A stretch of DNA of 47,633 bases from SAR86 cluster bacterium (GTDB lineage Bacteria > Pseudomonadota > Gammaproteobacteria > Magnimaribacterales > TMED112). Shown piece after piece: positions 1 to 11,428 of this stretch (position 1 is its first letter; each line of letters begins with the position of its first letter). The position numbers and the translations under genes are program-made. The notes under the pieces were generated by a model that ran no database searches, had not been told where the DNA came from, and saw only the letters and a list, made by a program, of their open reading frames with translations. Location of the stretch: positions 1 to 47,633 of the forward strand of contig JADHNL010000008.1 in NCBI GenBank assembly GCA_016779525.1. The letters are read 5' to 3'.

Positions 1-509
1 GGTCGTTTATCAAAATAGGCTGAATCGTACTCATCTGCCTCAATAACAAAATGTTCACCAGAGCTTATGCGCCACGAATTTAGTTTCCCGTTGGGCACGC
101 CGGCAATCAAATAACTTGGGTCCAAGCCTGCATTCTCTAAAGCGTGAGCAATTAATGTGGTCACTGAAGTTTTCCCGTGGGTACCACTAACTGCAATAAC
201 TTTTTTATTGGCTAATACATTTTGAAAAAGCCAATCTGGTGATGATTGAATACTTTTTCCTCTATTTAGAATCTCCTGCATTAGTTCATTATTCTTGGAG
301 ATAACATTCCCAACAATGTATATGTCTGCTTCGGAGAAATTTGACTTTACAAAGCCCTCCTTAAATTTAACTTCGGCATTTTTTAGCTTCTCTGACATTG
401 GAGGGTAAACTTTGTCATCTACGCCTATGACATCATGACCAAGTTCCTTTGCCATTAATGCAATATTGCCCATCAATGTCCCAGAAATTCCAAGAAAAAA
501 AACCTTCAT
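1..509 (-). CDS. mpl: UDP-N-acetylmuramate:L-Ala-gamma-D-Glu-meso-DAP ligase Mpl (N-terminal part; runs off left edge)
   Basis: Murein tripeptide ligase of peptidoglycan recycling: it joins recovered L-Ala-gamma-D-Glu-meso-DAP to UDP-MurNAc in the cytoplasm. I translated it directly from the minus strand. About 169 residues are present, starting MKVFFLGISGTLMGNIA (Rossmann-like motif typical of Mpl, where MurC has a different N-terminus). The ATP-binding loop AVSGTHGKTSVTT lies near residue 110, followed by VIEADEYDSAYFDKR, the Mur-ligase block of this family. VYPPMS near residue 40 is characteristic of Mpl rather than MurC. The C-terminal catalytic and substrate domains lie beyond base 1. 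It is divergent from the phosphofructokinase gene with under 40 bp between them. Together with amgK and murU in this window it indicates active wall recycling. Confidence 0.93.
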   Translation of the reverse strand, partial: MKVFFLGISGTLMGNIALMAKELGHDVIGVDDKVYPPMSEKLKNAEVKFKEGFVKSNFSEADIYIVGNVISKNNELMQEILNRGKSIQSSPDWLFQNVLANKKVIAVSGTHGKTSVTTLIAHALENAGLDPSYLIAGVPNGKLNSWRISSGEHFVIEADEYDSAYFDKR

Positions 510-547
510 ACTTTTAGTAATTTTAATTGGAGTATATGATATCTGTC

Positions 548-1768
548 ATGAAAAATGCATTTTACGCACAATCTGGAGGAGTTACATCTGTAATAAATTC
601 TTCAGCGTATGGAGTTATCTCAGAGTTACAAGCTAGAGATAATTCAATCAATATTTTTGCTTCCCAAAATGGGATAGTTGGGCTTTTAGAAGATAAATTG
701 TATGACTTAGGCAAAACAAAAAAATCCATAGAACTTCTCAAAGACTCTCCTGCTGGAATGTTTGGCTCATGTCGCTATAAACTGCCTGCCCTTACAGAAA
801 AAGCTTTTTATGAAAATCTATTTCAAAAACTAGATCAAAAATCAATAAAGTATTTCTTTTATAACGGGGGCAATGATTCGGCTGATACTTGCCTAAAAGT
901 TTCGCAAGCTGCAAAAGATTTTGGGTATGAGCTTTACGCCGTTGCTGTGCCCAAAACCATTGATAACGACCTGGCTATAACTGACAATTGTCCTGGTTTT
1001 GGCTCTGTTGCAAAATACATTGCAACCTCTGCTAAAGAAGCCTCTCTAGACATTAAGTCGATGTGTAAAACTTCGACCAAAGTTTTTATTCTTGAAGTCA
1101 TGGGCAGGCATGCTGGATGGATTGCTGCTTCAGCTGAACTGGCAAATGACGCAAAAAATACATATGTTCATAAAATTCTCCTGCCAGAAGTCTCATTTGA
1201 TGAATCAAAATTCTTAGCTGGTGTTGAAGAGGATGTTAAGAATTATGGATACTCTGTAGTGGTGGCATCAGAGGGTCTAAAAGATAAGAATGGAGAAATT
1301 TATTCAGCATCAAGTGAAAAAGATTCCTTTGGCCATAGTCAATTAGGTGGGCTAGCGCCAAAAATTGCAAACTTAGTTAGCAATAATCTAAACCTTAAGT
1401 ATCATTGGTCTGTTTCAGACTACCTACAAAGAAGTGCTCGACATCTAGCTTCCAAGACGGATCTTGAGCAAGCGGTTGCTGTGGGTAAAAGAGCTGTTGA
1501 GTATGCTTTATCAGAAAAATCTGGGATTATGCCAGTAATTCAAAGAGTCTCACAAAAGCCATATCGCTGGTCTATAGGTGAGGGCAACTTAAAAGATATT
1601 GCCAATGAAGAAAAAGTTTTGCCAAATGATTACATATCAGATTGTGGATTTAGAATTACTCCAAAAGGAGTAGATTATTTGAGTCCTTTAATACAAGGAG
1701 AAGATTATCCAAGATTTGATAATGGTGTGCCCGCTTATGAGCAGCTAGATCTTCATTTAGCGGACTGA
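548..1768 (+). CDS. pfp: 6-phosphofructokinase, pyrophosphate-dependent type
   Basis: Phosphorylates fructose 6-phosphate to fructose 1,6-bisphosphate. The PPi-dependent form is reversible and can serve both glycolysis and gluconeogenesis. Motifs, numbered from this ATG: AFYAQSGGVTSVIN (residues 4-17, phosphoryl-donor loop), GGNDS at 107-111, PKTIDNDL at 135-142 (catalytic Asp), and MGRHAGW. ATP-dependent PFKs have Gly where this protein has Asp110; Asp there is the known hallmark of PPi specificity. Length (406 aa) suits the methylotroph/gamma PPi-PFK clade. Start choice: in-frame TTG 527, ATG 536 and ATG 548 are all possible. 548 puts KNAFYAQSGG at the N-terminus as in relatives, whereas 536 lies closer to a GGAG at 529-532. 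The 3' end overlaps the convergent DUF2244 gene by 12 bp. Confidence 0.93.
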   Translation: MKNAFYAQSGGVTSVINSSAYGVISELQARDNSINIFASQNGIVGLLEDKLYDLGKTKKSIELLKDSPAGMFGSCRYKLPALTEKAFYENLFQKLDQKSIKYFFYNGGNDSADTCLKVSQAAKDFGYELYAVAVPKTIDNDLAITDNCPGFGSVAKYIATSAKEASLDIKSMCKTSTKVFILEVMGRHAGWIAASAELANDAKNTYVHKILLPEVSFDESKFLAGVEEDVKNYGYSVVVASEGLKDKNGEIYSASSEKDSFGHSQLGGLAPKIANLVSNNLNLKYHWSVSDYLQRSARHLASKTDLEQAVAVGKRAVEYALSEKSGIMPVIQRVSQKPYRWSIGEGNLKDIANEEKVLPNDYISDCGFRITPKGVDYLSPLIQGEDYPRFDNGVPAYEQLDLHLAD

Positions 1769-2230
1769 ATGATTTAAATCGTTTACTTTGGACTTAAGGC
1801 ATTGAATTAAATCTTCAATTTCCTCTTCGTTTAAAAAGCTCCCAATGGGGAGCTTTTCTTTTTTATGTATAAGAAACACTTTCTTGGTTTGATCTTTTTC
1901 AACAATAAACTTTGAATGGAATCTTGCATATTTCTTTAACTTAGTTTTCTTATAAGAATTACTTAGATAAACATATAACTTATCTATAGCGATAGTTTGT
2001 GTTTGCTCAACCCAAGATCTATTGATGCGCAACACCATAAATAGCGCCAGTATTTCTAGCCCTGCAAAAGGCAAGATCATAACAGCTCCCACAAAAAAGA
2101 AACCAATTCCAAAAGTGATGCATAACAATGCAAGTAAGCCAAAAAAAACTATGTTGTTTGTAACTGTGGAGGAATTGTTTGGTTTAAGAGTAATGCTTAA
2201 TTTGTCTCCATGTTCCTTGGTACTTATCAT
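1757..2230 (-). CDS. DUF2244 family integral membrane protein
   Basis: Function unknown. The 157-aa protein has a short polar N-terminus, then two adjacent hydrophobic segments (about residues 27-44 and 46-67) ending in the block GAVMILPFAGLEILAL, which is the signature of the DUF2244 family. A basic, soluble C-terminal half of about 90 residues follows. DUF2244 genes often sit near cytochrome oxidase or other respiratory genes, but no such neighbours are present here. Start ATG at 2230. The last codons overlap the 3' end of the phosphofructokinase gene, and an intrinsic terminator for that gene lies inside this coding sequence. Confidence 0.8.
   Translation of the reverse strand: MISTKEHGDKLSITLKPNNSSTVTNNIVFFGLLALLCITFGIGFFFVGAVMILPFAGLEILALFMVLRINRSWVEQTQTIAIDKLYVYLSNSYKKTKLKKYARFHSKFIVEKDQTKKVFLIHKKEKLPIGSFLNEEEIEDLIQCLKSKVNDLNHSVR
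1834..1864 (+). terminator. Intrinsic terminator of the phosphofructokinase gene, inside the opposing gene
   Basis: Perfect 10-bp stem AAAAGCTCCC / GGGAGCTTTT with loop AATG, followed by CTTTTTT on the plus strand. It starts about 65 bp after the pfp stop codon. The same inverted repeat also has a TTTTT run on the minus strand, so it could act in both directions, yet it lies inside the coding sequence of the DUF2244 gene. Confidence 0.8.
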
Positions 2231-2365
2231 TATTGTTATTTATTGGGTCATTTGATAAATAGCCAATATTCCTAATTATCTTGCAACTTAAATCACCCTC
2301 CAAAGATATTACTTTTAATTGTGCAGATGAAACTTATATATGAGAATACAATCTAAATTTTGCGT

Positions 2366-3691
2366 ATGAAAAAATATTTAATAACAATTTGTGCTTTTCT
2401 AACACTCTCACTGCACAGTGATGATTTATTATCAATTTACCAAGAGGCACTAGAAAAGGATCCCAACTATAACTTAAACAAGGCTGACCTCGATATAAGT
2501 GGAGAGTTTCTAAAGCAAGCCAGGTCAGGACTGGGGCCCAGACTTTCACTCTCCGGTGGAACCAATTGGAATGAGTACTACCAGGAAAGAGTTCTTCAAA
2601 ATGACTACAACACTTTTTCATATAACTTAAATTTATCTCAACCTTTATTTAGGTTGGATGCTTGGTTTAACTCAAGGAGAGCAAAGCAGAACATGGATGC
2701 AGCCGAAGCAAGGTTTGCTTATCAGCAACAAGATTTAATTATTAGAGTTACTGGAGCTTATTTTAATATTTTATCTGCAAGAGCGAGGCTTAAAACTGCC
2801 TCTGCAACAGAAAAAGCTTTAGAAAACCAATACCAACAAGTTCAAGAACGCTTTAATGTAGGGTCTGCTTCAAGAATAGAGTTGGCTGAAGCAAAAGCTG
2901 CTTTTAATCGTGCAACTTCAGACAGAGTGCTTGCTGAAGGGAACCTTGATATAAGCTTTGAGGAATTAAATTCCATTGTTGGTAGAAAAGTATCTCTAAT
3001 TGCACCCCTTTCGGATAAGGTGACTTTTGACTTGCCAACAGCATCAATTGATGCTGAAGTAGAGTCTGGGTTGGAAAATAATTTTTTAATTGTTGAGGCT
3101 AAAAAAAGGGTTAAAGCAGCAGAGGCAAATACAGCAGCACGAACAGCAAACTTTTTACCCAAAATAGATGCTAGTGCCAACGCCAATCGAAGAACTTCTA
3201 AGCAATATACCTTTGACGGCATTGATTCAGACGTTGGCATACCATTTAGAATTCCTCAGGAAACTGAAAATAGAAGCTTCTCTATTCAATTTTCATTACC
3301 ATTATTCACATCGGGTTTAAATTCATCGCAAAGAAGACAGGCGCTTCTAGAAGAAGTTAAGACCGAAGAACGATTGGTATTGGTTGAAAGGAGCATCATT
3401 CAACAAATTCGCTCACTCTATTCTGCATTAGAAACTTCCAAGCTTAATGTTGAATCGTTGACTGCATCTGAACAAAGTTCAAAAGATGCACTCGAAGCAA
3501 CAAGACTAGGCTATGAATTAAGCAGTAGAAATTTGATTGATCTTCTGCAAGCAGAACGCTCCTATGCAGATGTTCAGAATAGATTGGCCCAAGCAAAATA
3601 TGCATTTCTTCTTACCTCTCTGCAATACAAACAAGCAATTGGTACCCTAAAGCCAGAAGATCTCGTTGAGCTGAATAAATTCCTTGATTAG
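2366..3691 (+). CDS. tolC: TolC family outer membrane efflux channel
   Basis: Outer-membrane/periplasmic tunnel that works with RND, ABC or MFS efflux pumps and type I secretion. N-terminal signal peptide MKKYLITICAFLTLSLHS, then DDLLSIYQEALEKDPNYN, the usual start of the first TolC helix repeat. Two internal OEP repeats follow: SLNLSQPLF-like strand near residue 90 and SFSIQFSLPLFTSG near residue 310, each followed by long alpha-helical hairpins, plus the conserved LIDLLQAERSYADVQNRLAQAKY near the C-terminus. At 441 aa it matches E. coli TolC after processing. ATG 2366 is chosen over the in-frame TTG at 2360. Its stop codon TAG shares its last base with the GTG start of mutM, so the two are translationally coupled. 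No efflux pump genes are adjacent. Confidence 0.93.
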   Translation: MKKYLITICAFLTLSLHSDDLLSIYQEALEKDPNYNLNKADLDISGEFLKQARSGLGPRLSLSGGTNWNEYYQERVLQNDYNTFSYNLNLSQPLFRLDAWFNSRRAKQNMDAAEARFAYQQQDLIIRVTGAYFNILSARARLKTASATEKALENQYQQVQERFNVGSASRIELAEAKAAFNRATSDRVLAEGNLDISFEELNSIVGRKVSLIAPLSDKVTFDLPTASIDAEVESGLENNFLIVEAKKRVKAAEANTAARTANFLPKIDASANANRRTSKQYTFDGIDSDVGIPFRIPQETENRSFSIQFSLPLFTSGLNSSQRRQALLEEVKTEERLVLVERSIIQQIRSLYSALETSKLNVESLTASEQSSKDALEATRLGYELSSRNLIDLLQAERSYADVQNRLAQAKYAFLLTSLQYKQAIGTLKPEDLVELNKFLD

Positions 3692-4503
3692 TGCCAGAAC
3701 TTCCAGAAGTTGAAACGACCAAAAGAGGTGTTGAACCTTACCTTCTAAACAATCGAATTACGAAGTGTTGGCATAGTGGCTTGTCTCTCAGAGTGCCTTT
3801 TGACAGCTCAAAATTTAATCTTATTAAAAACGACTTAATTACAGGTATCGAAAGAATTGCAAAATATATTGTCCTAAATTTTAAAAGTAAGAATAGGCTT
3901 GTTATACATTTAGGCATGACCGGCAACCTAAGAGTCAGCAAATTTTTAAAAAAGGTAAAACACGATCATATTGTTATGAACCTTGAAAATGGAAATTACC
4001 TAATTTACAACGATCCAAGAAGATTTGGTCTAGTTTCAATACTAGCAAATGAAGAGGAGTTCGCTATGTTAGATAACAATGCCGATGATCCATTCAGCGC
4101 AAAGATGACTCCCAAGTTATTGCTTTCTAAGATAAAAAATAAAAATACTACGATTAAAGCTATATTGTTGAACAATAAAATTATTTCTGGAATAGGTAAT
4201 ATTTATGCTTGTGAAGTGCTATTTAGGTCTGGCATATCGCCATTTACGCTTGGCAAAGACATTGATTTGGAGAAGTGCAAAGAAATATTAAAAAATGCCA
4301 AAAAAATTCTTAATAGTGCGATTAAATCCGGGGGTACAACTTTAAAAGATTATTTTAATGCAGAGGCTAAGCCCGGTTACTTCAAAATTAAGCTTAAGGT
4401 TTACGATAGAGAGGGAGAAGAATGTGCTGCTTGCAAAAGTTTGATTGCTAGAAGCATTCAAAATAATCGAAGCACCTTCCATTGCCTTAACTGCCAGCAT
4501 TAA
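3691..4503 (+). CDS. mutM: Formamidopyrimidine-DNA glycosylase (Fpg/MutM)
   Basis: Base-excision repair glycosylase/AP lyase that removes 8-oxoguanine and formamidopyrimidines. After removal of Met the N-terminal catalytic proline is exposed (MPELPEVETT), which fixes the GTG at 3691 as the start. Also visible: K58 in the IAKYIVL strand, the HLGMTGNLRV block, the H2TH-region ISGIGNIYACE, and a C-terminal zinc finger with C245, C248, C265 and C268 (CAACK...FHCLNCQ). Length (270 aa) is standard. It overlaps tolC by one base (TAGTG), and its 3' end overlaps the convergent coaD gene by 17 bp. MutM and CoaD genes are close neighbours in many gammaproteobacteria. Confidence 0.97.
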   Translation: MPELPEVETTKRGVEPYLLNNRITKCWHSGLSLRVPFDSSKFNLIKNDLITGIERIAKYIVLNFKSKNRLVIHLGMTGNLRVSKFLKKVKHDHIVMNLENGNYLIYNDPRRFGLVSILANEEEFAMLDNNADDPFSAKMTPKLLLSKIKNKNTTIKAILLNNKIISGIGNIYACEVLFRSGISPFTLGKDIDLEKCKEILKNAKKILNSAIKSGGTTLKDYFNAEAKPGYFKIKLKVYDREGEECAACKSLIARSIQNNRSTFHCLNCQH

Positions 4504-4990
4504 TTCTATTTTTTAATGCCCGTTTCACTACTGGATCAACAAACTTCCCTATCTTTCCTTGATAAGAAGCTATTTCTTTTACCATAGATGAAGATACAAA
4601 AGTTAGCTTATCATCGGCAGCAAAAAATACCGTTTCAATATCTTTGTTTTGCGATCTATTAATGCCTGCAATTTGAAATTCATATTCAAAATCTGACATA
4701 GCCCTGAGCCCTCTGATGATTGCTGAAGCTTTAATCTCTCTTGCTAATTCAACAGCGAGTTTTGAATCTAAGGCAATACATTGAACTTTTGGTGTGCTTT
4801 GATAAATATCACTGATTAACTTTTGCCTTTCATCTAAACTGAATAACATGTTTTTTGAACTATTTTTTAATACAGCTACAACAACCTTATCAAAGACGTT
4901 AAGCGCCTTCTTAATAATATCCATATGTCCTTTTGTGATTGGATCAAATGAACCTGGGTATAGTCCGATATTAGATAATTTTTTGCTCAT
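4487..4990 (-). CDS. coaD: Phosphopantetheine adenylyltransferase
   Basis: Fourth step of coenzyme A synthesis: 4'-phosphopantetheine + ATP to dephospho-CoA + PPi. The nucleotidyltransferase start YPGSFDPITKGHMDII contains the TxGH motif (T19-K20-G21-H22) and is followed by the conserved LDERQKLI, IRGLRAMSDFEYEFQ and the ISSS-type motif SSSMVKEIA. At 167 aa it has normal family length. Its ATG overlaps the stop of oxyR in a 4-nt ATGA, so it is probably translated from the oxyR mRNA. Confidence 0.97.
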   Translation of the reverse strand: MSKKLSNIGLYPGSFDPITKGHMDIIKKALNVFDKVVVAVLKNSSKNMLFSLDERQKLISDIYQSTPKVQCIALDSKLAVELAREIKASAIIRGLRAMSDFEYEFQIAGINRSQNKDIETVFFAADDKLTFVSSSMVKEIASYQGKIGKFVDPVVKRALKNRINAGS

Positions 4991-5893
4991 GAATTCATAC
5001 TAAGAGATTTAGCTAGCGATGTGGTAAATTCCTCTTTTAAAATCTCCATATTTTTTATATTCGGATACGCTGGGCGAATAATAATTGCTATCTCGCGATG
5101 TGGCCCAGGGTCATCCAAAGGTAAAACTCTAAGATTCTTTCTAGGTTTTATTAGCTGATGTAAAGCGATCTGGGGGACAAGTGTTGATCCCATTTTGCCT
5201 GCAACCAATTCAATTAACGTAGAAAGATTCGATGCTTTTACTTGGTACTTATTTTGTTGCTTGATGTTGCAAGCAGCTAGAGCATGCTCCTTCAAACAAT
5301 GACCTTCCTCCAATAACATTAGATTTGCTTTCTTTATGCCATCAGAGTTAATTTGTTTTGCATTATCAATTAAGTTCTCATTATGCGTGACCCAGAAGAA
5401 CTCTTCACTCCAAAATTTAAAGCTCAGTAAACCCTTTATATCGTAAGGCAAAGCAATTATTGCCATATCAATTTCACCCTCTCTTACTTTTTCTAATATT
5501 TCATCGGACTTACCTTCAATAATATTCAGACTTATATCGGGATATTTTTTGTTGAGGTGCGGTAAAACAATCGGCAACAGATAAGGGCCAATAGTTGGAA
5601 TGATCCCCAATGATATGTCGTTAGTGCCAAGTCCACTTAAGGTATTGGAAATTTTTTCTAAATCATCGTATTGAATTTTGATAGCTCTAAGCTTTTCAAG
5701 AATGGTCTCACCTTTTTTTGTAATGAGAACTTTTTTATTGTCTCTTTCGAATACTTGAATATTTAAATATTTTTCAAGCTGAACAATCCCATTGCTTAGA
5801 GTTGAAGGTGAAACAAAGCAACTGTCGGCAGCTTTTTTAAAATTTTTATGTTTGGCTACTGATAATGCGTACTTTATTTGCTGATGCGATATC

Positions 5894-5895
<2 letters not shown>
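4987..5895 (-). CDS. oxyR: OxyR, LysR-type peroxide-sensing regulator
   Basis: LysR-family transcription factor activated by H2O2 through an intramolecular disulfide. N-terminal winged helix-turn-helix at about residues 3-60 (ALSVAKHKNFKKAADSCFVSPSTLS). The effector domain contains LLEEGHCLKEHALAAC: C200 and C209 align with the redox cysteines C199 and C208 of E. coli OxyR in the same context (GHCL...C). Length 302 aa (E. coli 305). It is divergent from katG across a 105-bp intergenic region, the classic OxyR target arrangement, and is followed by coaD with an ATGA overlap. Conservation of both cysteines makes the peroxide-sensor assignment firm. Confidence 0.95.
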
Positions 5896-8133
<2,238 letters not shown>

Positions 8134-8153
8134 AGATATCGCATCTTTCAATA

Positions 8154-8178
8154 AAGGCTCCGCAAGGAGCCTTTTTTT
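8154..8178 (+). terminator. Intrinsic terminator of katG
   Basis: Stem GGCTCC / GGAGCC closing a GCAA tetraloop, flanked by AA and followed by seven T residues, 20 bp after the katG stop codon. It overlaps the last bases of the convergent DUF418 gene. Confidence 0.92.
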
Positions 8179-9439
8179 ATTTCCTTAATTGAATAATTTT
8201 TTTATACGTTGCTGATCGCCATAGCCATTCCAAAGGCCCTGCTTGATACCTCTTAAGCCAATATCCTGAGAAATAAATTTGAAATACCCATATAGCAAGC
8301 ACAATGAGGTATAAGTTTGCACGACTTATCTCATTGACCAAACCAAATCCAACACCTGTAAATAGCACCATACAAATAATTGAATGCAGAATGTAATTGG
8401 TTAGAGCCATTCTTCCAACATTTTGTAATTTTTGTCTTATAACTTTAAAAACATCAGCTTTGATAACAATATTAACCACTGAGATATAGCCCAGTGCCAT
8501 CCCCAACCTACCAAGATCATATGAAGATAAGAACACCCTTGAATAACGATAGTCAAAACCCGATGAAGTAAATAAATACAACTCAATAAAGTTTACGGAT
8601 AATCCAATTGCAAAACTAACAACTGCTAACTTTTTATAGAAAGATAAACTTCGTTCTGCTTGAAGGATCCCCAATTTGAATAAAGCCATGCCTAAGACCA
8701 TCATTAAAAAAATATCCCAGAGATAAAATGGCAGAGAATAAATCACTATGTTCTTGCGCTCAGCGTTCCATTCAAAAACTTCTGCATAAGTGCCTCTTCT
8801 TTGCGACACTTCTGCATCTATCTCTGCTTCATTTGGTTGATAATTGACTCTAAATTCATCCCAAGCTTCAGCCCATAATACTTTCTCTTCCGTTATATCA
8901 GTTTGTTCAAATGAGTTCACCTCTACATAAGCATCTTTTGAATAAGTGATTACTTCTTTGCCAAGATAATTTAGAAATGCAGTGAAACATAAAATAGCAA
9001 CGGCAATTTTTAATAGAGTCTTGCCCGCCAAGTTTCTAAAATAATATAAGATAAATCCGGCAACCGCATAGGTAATCAATATATCGCCGTACCACAGCAG
9101 AAAATATGCATCAACTATCCCAAAACACAGTAAAAAAAAGTTTCTTCTTAAAAATAGTTTTTGATCTGCTTTTGATTTATTGGCACAGAACAGCACAATC
9201 CCAGCCCCAAAAAGAATAGAAAAAATTCCACGCATAGCGCCTTCAGCTGTAACTTCAATGAACCCCCATATGGCCCAATCTATTGTAAATGAATCAGGAA
9301 GATCCAATGAAGGATTGATGTAAGATTGAGACACCAATCCAAAGGCGATGATATTAAGCAATAAGATCCCCAGTAAAGAAAATCCTCTAACAACATCAAG
9401 CACCTCAATTCTTTGAGATTCAGTAACAGGAAATTGCAT
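8177..9439 (-). CDS. DUF418 family multi-spanning membrane protein
   Basis: Function unknown; related to the YeiB/DUF418 group, sometimes suggested to be a transporter or membrane acyltransferase-like protein. The N-terminus RIEVLDVVRGFSLLGILLLNI is the typical opening (the conserved LDxxRGxxLLGIxLxN block). Several further hydrophobic segments follow, with a hydrophilic loop around residues 165-230. The C-terminal DUF418 domain is marked by VGRMALTNYILHSIICMVLF and the terminal GPLEWLWRSATY. Length 420 aa is usual. Start ATG 9439. It stands alone between katG and the tRNA, and its 3' end lies in the katG terminator. Confidence 0.85.
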   Translation of the reverse strand: MQFPVTESQRIEVLDVVRGFSLLGILLLNIIAFGLVSQSYINPSLDLPDSFTIDWAIWGFIEVTAEGAMRGIFSILFGAGIVLFCANKSKADQKLFLRRNFFLLCFGIVDAYFLLWYGDILITYAVAGFILYYFRNLAGKTLLKIAVAILCFTAFLNYLGKEVITYSKDAYVEVNSFEQTDITEEKVLWAEAWDEFRVNYQPNEAEIDAEVSQRRGTYAEVFEWNAERKNIVIYSLPFYLWDIFLMMVLGMALFKLGILQAERSLSFYKKLAVVSFAIGLSVNFIELYLFTSSGFDYRYSRVFLSSYDLGRLGMALGYISVVNIVIKADVFKVIRQKLQNVGRMALTNYILHSIICMVLFTGVGFGLVNEISRANLYLIVLAIWVFQIYFSGYWLKRYQAGPLEWLWRSATYKKIIQLRK

Positions 9440-9474
9440 AGAAAAAATAATACCACATAGAAATTATTTGATAT

Positions 9475-9551
9475 TGGTGGGCCCGCCAGGACTCGAACCT
9501 GGGACCAATGGATTATGAGTCCACTGCTCTAACCAACTGAGCTACAGGCCC
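9475..9551 (-). tRNA. tRNA with CAT anticodon, probably tRNA-Ile2 (lysidine type)
   Basis: The full cloverleaf folds by eye: acceptor stem GGGCCTG / CGGGCCC (one T-G pair), D arm GCTC/GAGC, anticodon arm GTGGA-CTCATAA-TCCAT, variable loop TGGTC and T arm CCAGG-TTCGAGT-CCTGG, with an encoded 3' ACCA. The anticodon is CAT, so it is either elongator Met or the Ile2 tRNA whose C34 is converted to lysidine by TilS. The GGGCCTG acceptor and TTGGTC after the anticodon stem resemble gammaproteobacterial Ile2 genes near rpoD more than Met. It is 28 bp downstream of rpoD. Confidence 0.95.
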
Positions 9552-9579
9552 AAAGATGAAAATTGTAAAGTATTTTTAC

Positions 9580-11394
9580 TTACTCGTGTAGAAAACTTTT
9601 TAAGACATCTGATCTGGTTGGATGCCTCAATTTACGCAATGCTTTGGCTTCAATCTGCCTAATTCTTTCTCTTGTAACATCAAACTGTTTACCTACCTCT
9701 TCGAGGGTATGGTCATTGTTCATGCCTATTCCAAATCTCATTCTCAAAACTTTTGCTTCTCTAGCTGTTAACGATGCCAAAATTTCATCCGTGGCATCTT
9801 TAAGGCCGCGGATTGCGGCATCGTCAATAGGAGAATTAATTGAACTATCCTCAAGAAAGTCACCTAGATTTGAATCCTCATCATCGCCAATGGGTGTTTC
9901 CATGGAAATTGGCTCTTTGGCAATCTTCATGACTTTTCTCATTTTATCTTCAGGAATATCTAAACGTTTGGACATCTCTTCCGGTGTTGGTTCTCTGCCA
10001 ATTTCTTGCATCATTTGTCTTGATAAGCGGTTCAACTTGTTGATAGTCTCAATCATATGGACAGGGATCCTAATGGTTCTTGCTTGGTCAGCAATGGAAC
10101 GAGTAATTGCCTGCCTGATCCACCAAGTTGCATAAGTTGAAAACTTATAGCCTCTACGATATTCAAATTTATCGACTGCCTTCATCAAACCAATATTCCC
10201 TTCTTGTATTAAATCAAGGAACTGTAGGCCTCTGTTGGTATATTTTTTTGCTATTGAAATTACGAGTCGTAAATTTGCTTCTATCATTTCTTTCTTAGCG
10301 CTTAACAGACCACGATAGGCTTTATTTATTCTTCTGTTCAGCGACAGAATTTGGGTTACTGGCATTAAATTATTTTCATCAATGTTGATTAAATCTTTTT
10401 GAATTCTGATAAAGGTTGGTTTGATTTCTTCAATATCTTTCTTCTTAAACCTTTTATCTTTAGCTAACTTAGTAAGGAGTCTGACATTTATCAGATTATC
10501 TTCAACTAGATTTCTTGCTTCTTTGTTTGGTACTTTGATATTCTTAACAAGCATTATTTTTAATTCCTTTTCAAATGCACCAACTTGAGCTTTTCTCTCA
10601 GCAGGAATAAGAACCAAAGCATCGAATACCTTGGAGTTGAATTTTATTCTTTGGAATTCTTCTTTTAGTTTATCTAAGGCTTTTTGTGCTTTTGCATCAA
10701 GCTCACCACCATCCAATGACTTAACGTATTTGTTGTACTCTCTTTTTATAATCTTTATTTTTGCTTCGCATTCTTCAAAAGATATAACATTTGCCTCTTC
10801 ATCTTCATGGTCTTCATCAGAGCCGTTATTAGCTTCAACTGCTTCAACAAACTCTTCTTCTTTTAAAGCTTCTTCTGTCTCATCCAACATGAATCCAGAA
10901 ATTAAATCCTGAACTTTCTTCTCTCCGGCCTTGATGCGTCCAAAAAAGTCTAGAATATATTCAATACATAATGGATACTCGGCACACAATGAAAGCACCT
11001 CTTTCATTGCCGCTTCTATTCTTTTAGCAATATCTATTTCACCAGTTTTAGTTAAGAGGTCTACACTTCCCATCTCTCTCATGTACATTCGAACTGGGTC
11101 TGTAGTTCTACCAGATTCCATTTCCGTTTGCGATAAAGCTGCTACCGCATCTTCAGCTGCTAGATCATCAGTATCTTCATCTTCGCCAAGCATGAGCTCA
11201 TCTTCATCTGGAGTATTTTCAAAAACCTTGATCCCCATATCACGCAATACTTGAATGATCTCGTCGAAATTGTCCTCATCGGTTGAGCCATCTGGCAATG
11301 TGTCGGTAATGTCGGCATAAGTCAGGTAACCTTGCTCTCTGCCGAGCTGGATCAACTCTGCAATATCGTTTTGCGGTGAGGTTTTATCTGACAT
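9580..11394 (-). CDS. rpoD: RNA polymerase primary sigma factor RpoD (sigma-70)
   Basis: Housekeeping sigma factor. Region 1.1 (about residues 1-80, acidic) is followed by region 1.2 ([17 protein letters not shown]). A non-conserved insert of about 240 residues contains a strongly acidic stretch. Region 2 is [14 protein letters not shown]...[38 protein letters not shown], which holds the core-binding and -10 recognition helices. Regions 3 and 4 follow, the latter ending in the -35 helix-turn-helix [32 protein letters not shown]. Length 604 aa (E. coli 613). It follows dnaG with a 34-bp gap and is followed by the tRNA gene, as in many gammaproteobacteria. Confidence 0.98.
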   Translation of the reverse strand: MSDKTSPQNDIAELIQLGREQGYLTYADITDTLPDGSTDEDNFDEIIQVLRDMGIKVFENTPDEDELMLGEDEDTDDLAAEDAVAALSQTEMESGRTTDPVRMYMREMGSVDLLTKTGEIDIAKRIEAAMKEVLSLCAEYPLCIEYILDFFGRIKAGEKKVQDLISGFMLDETEEALKEEEFVEAVEANNGSDEDHEDEEANVISFEECEAKIKIIKREYNKYVKSLDGGELDAKAQKALDKLKEEFQRIKFNSKVFDALVLIPAERKAQVGAFEKELKIMLVKNIKVPNKEARNLVEDNLINVRLLTKLAKDKRFKKKDIEEIKPTFIRIQKDLINIDENNLMPVTQILSLNRRINKAYRGLLSAKKEMIEANLRLVISIAKKYTNRGLQFLDLIQEGNIGLMKAVDKFEYRRGYKFSTYATWWIRQAITRSIADQARTIRIPVHMIETINKLNRLSRQMMQEIGREPTPEEMSKRLDIPEDKMRKVMKIAKEPISMETPIGDDEDSNLGDFLEDSSINSPIDDAAIRGLKDATDEILASLTAREAKVLRMRFGIGMNNDHTLEEVGKQFDVTRERIRQIEAKALRKLRHPTRSDVLKSFLHE

Positions 11395-11428
11395 TTTTGT
11401 TATATGCTTCTTAAATATTAAAAATCAA

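Noticed and set aside
2842-3240. 132-aa minus-strand ORF inside tolC
   Set aside because: Antisense shadow of a confident gene; low-complexity translation and no recognisable domain.
4497-4519. GCATTAA/TTAATGC hairpin between mutM and coaD ends
   Set aside because: Only a 7-bp AT-rich stem with no T run on either strand, so not a convincing terminator.
9644-11254. Several plus-strand ORFs antisense to rpoD (up to 163 aa)
   Set aside because: Serine-rich antisense translations of a strongly conserved gene, with no motif or RBS.
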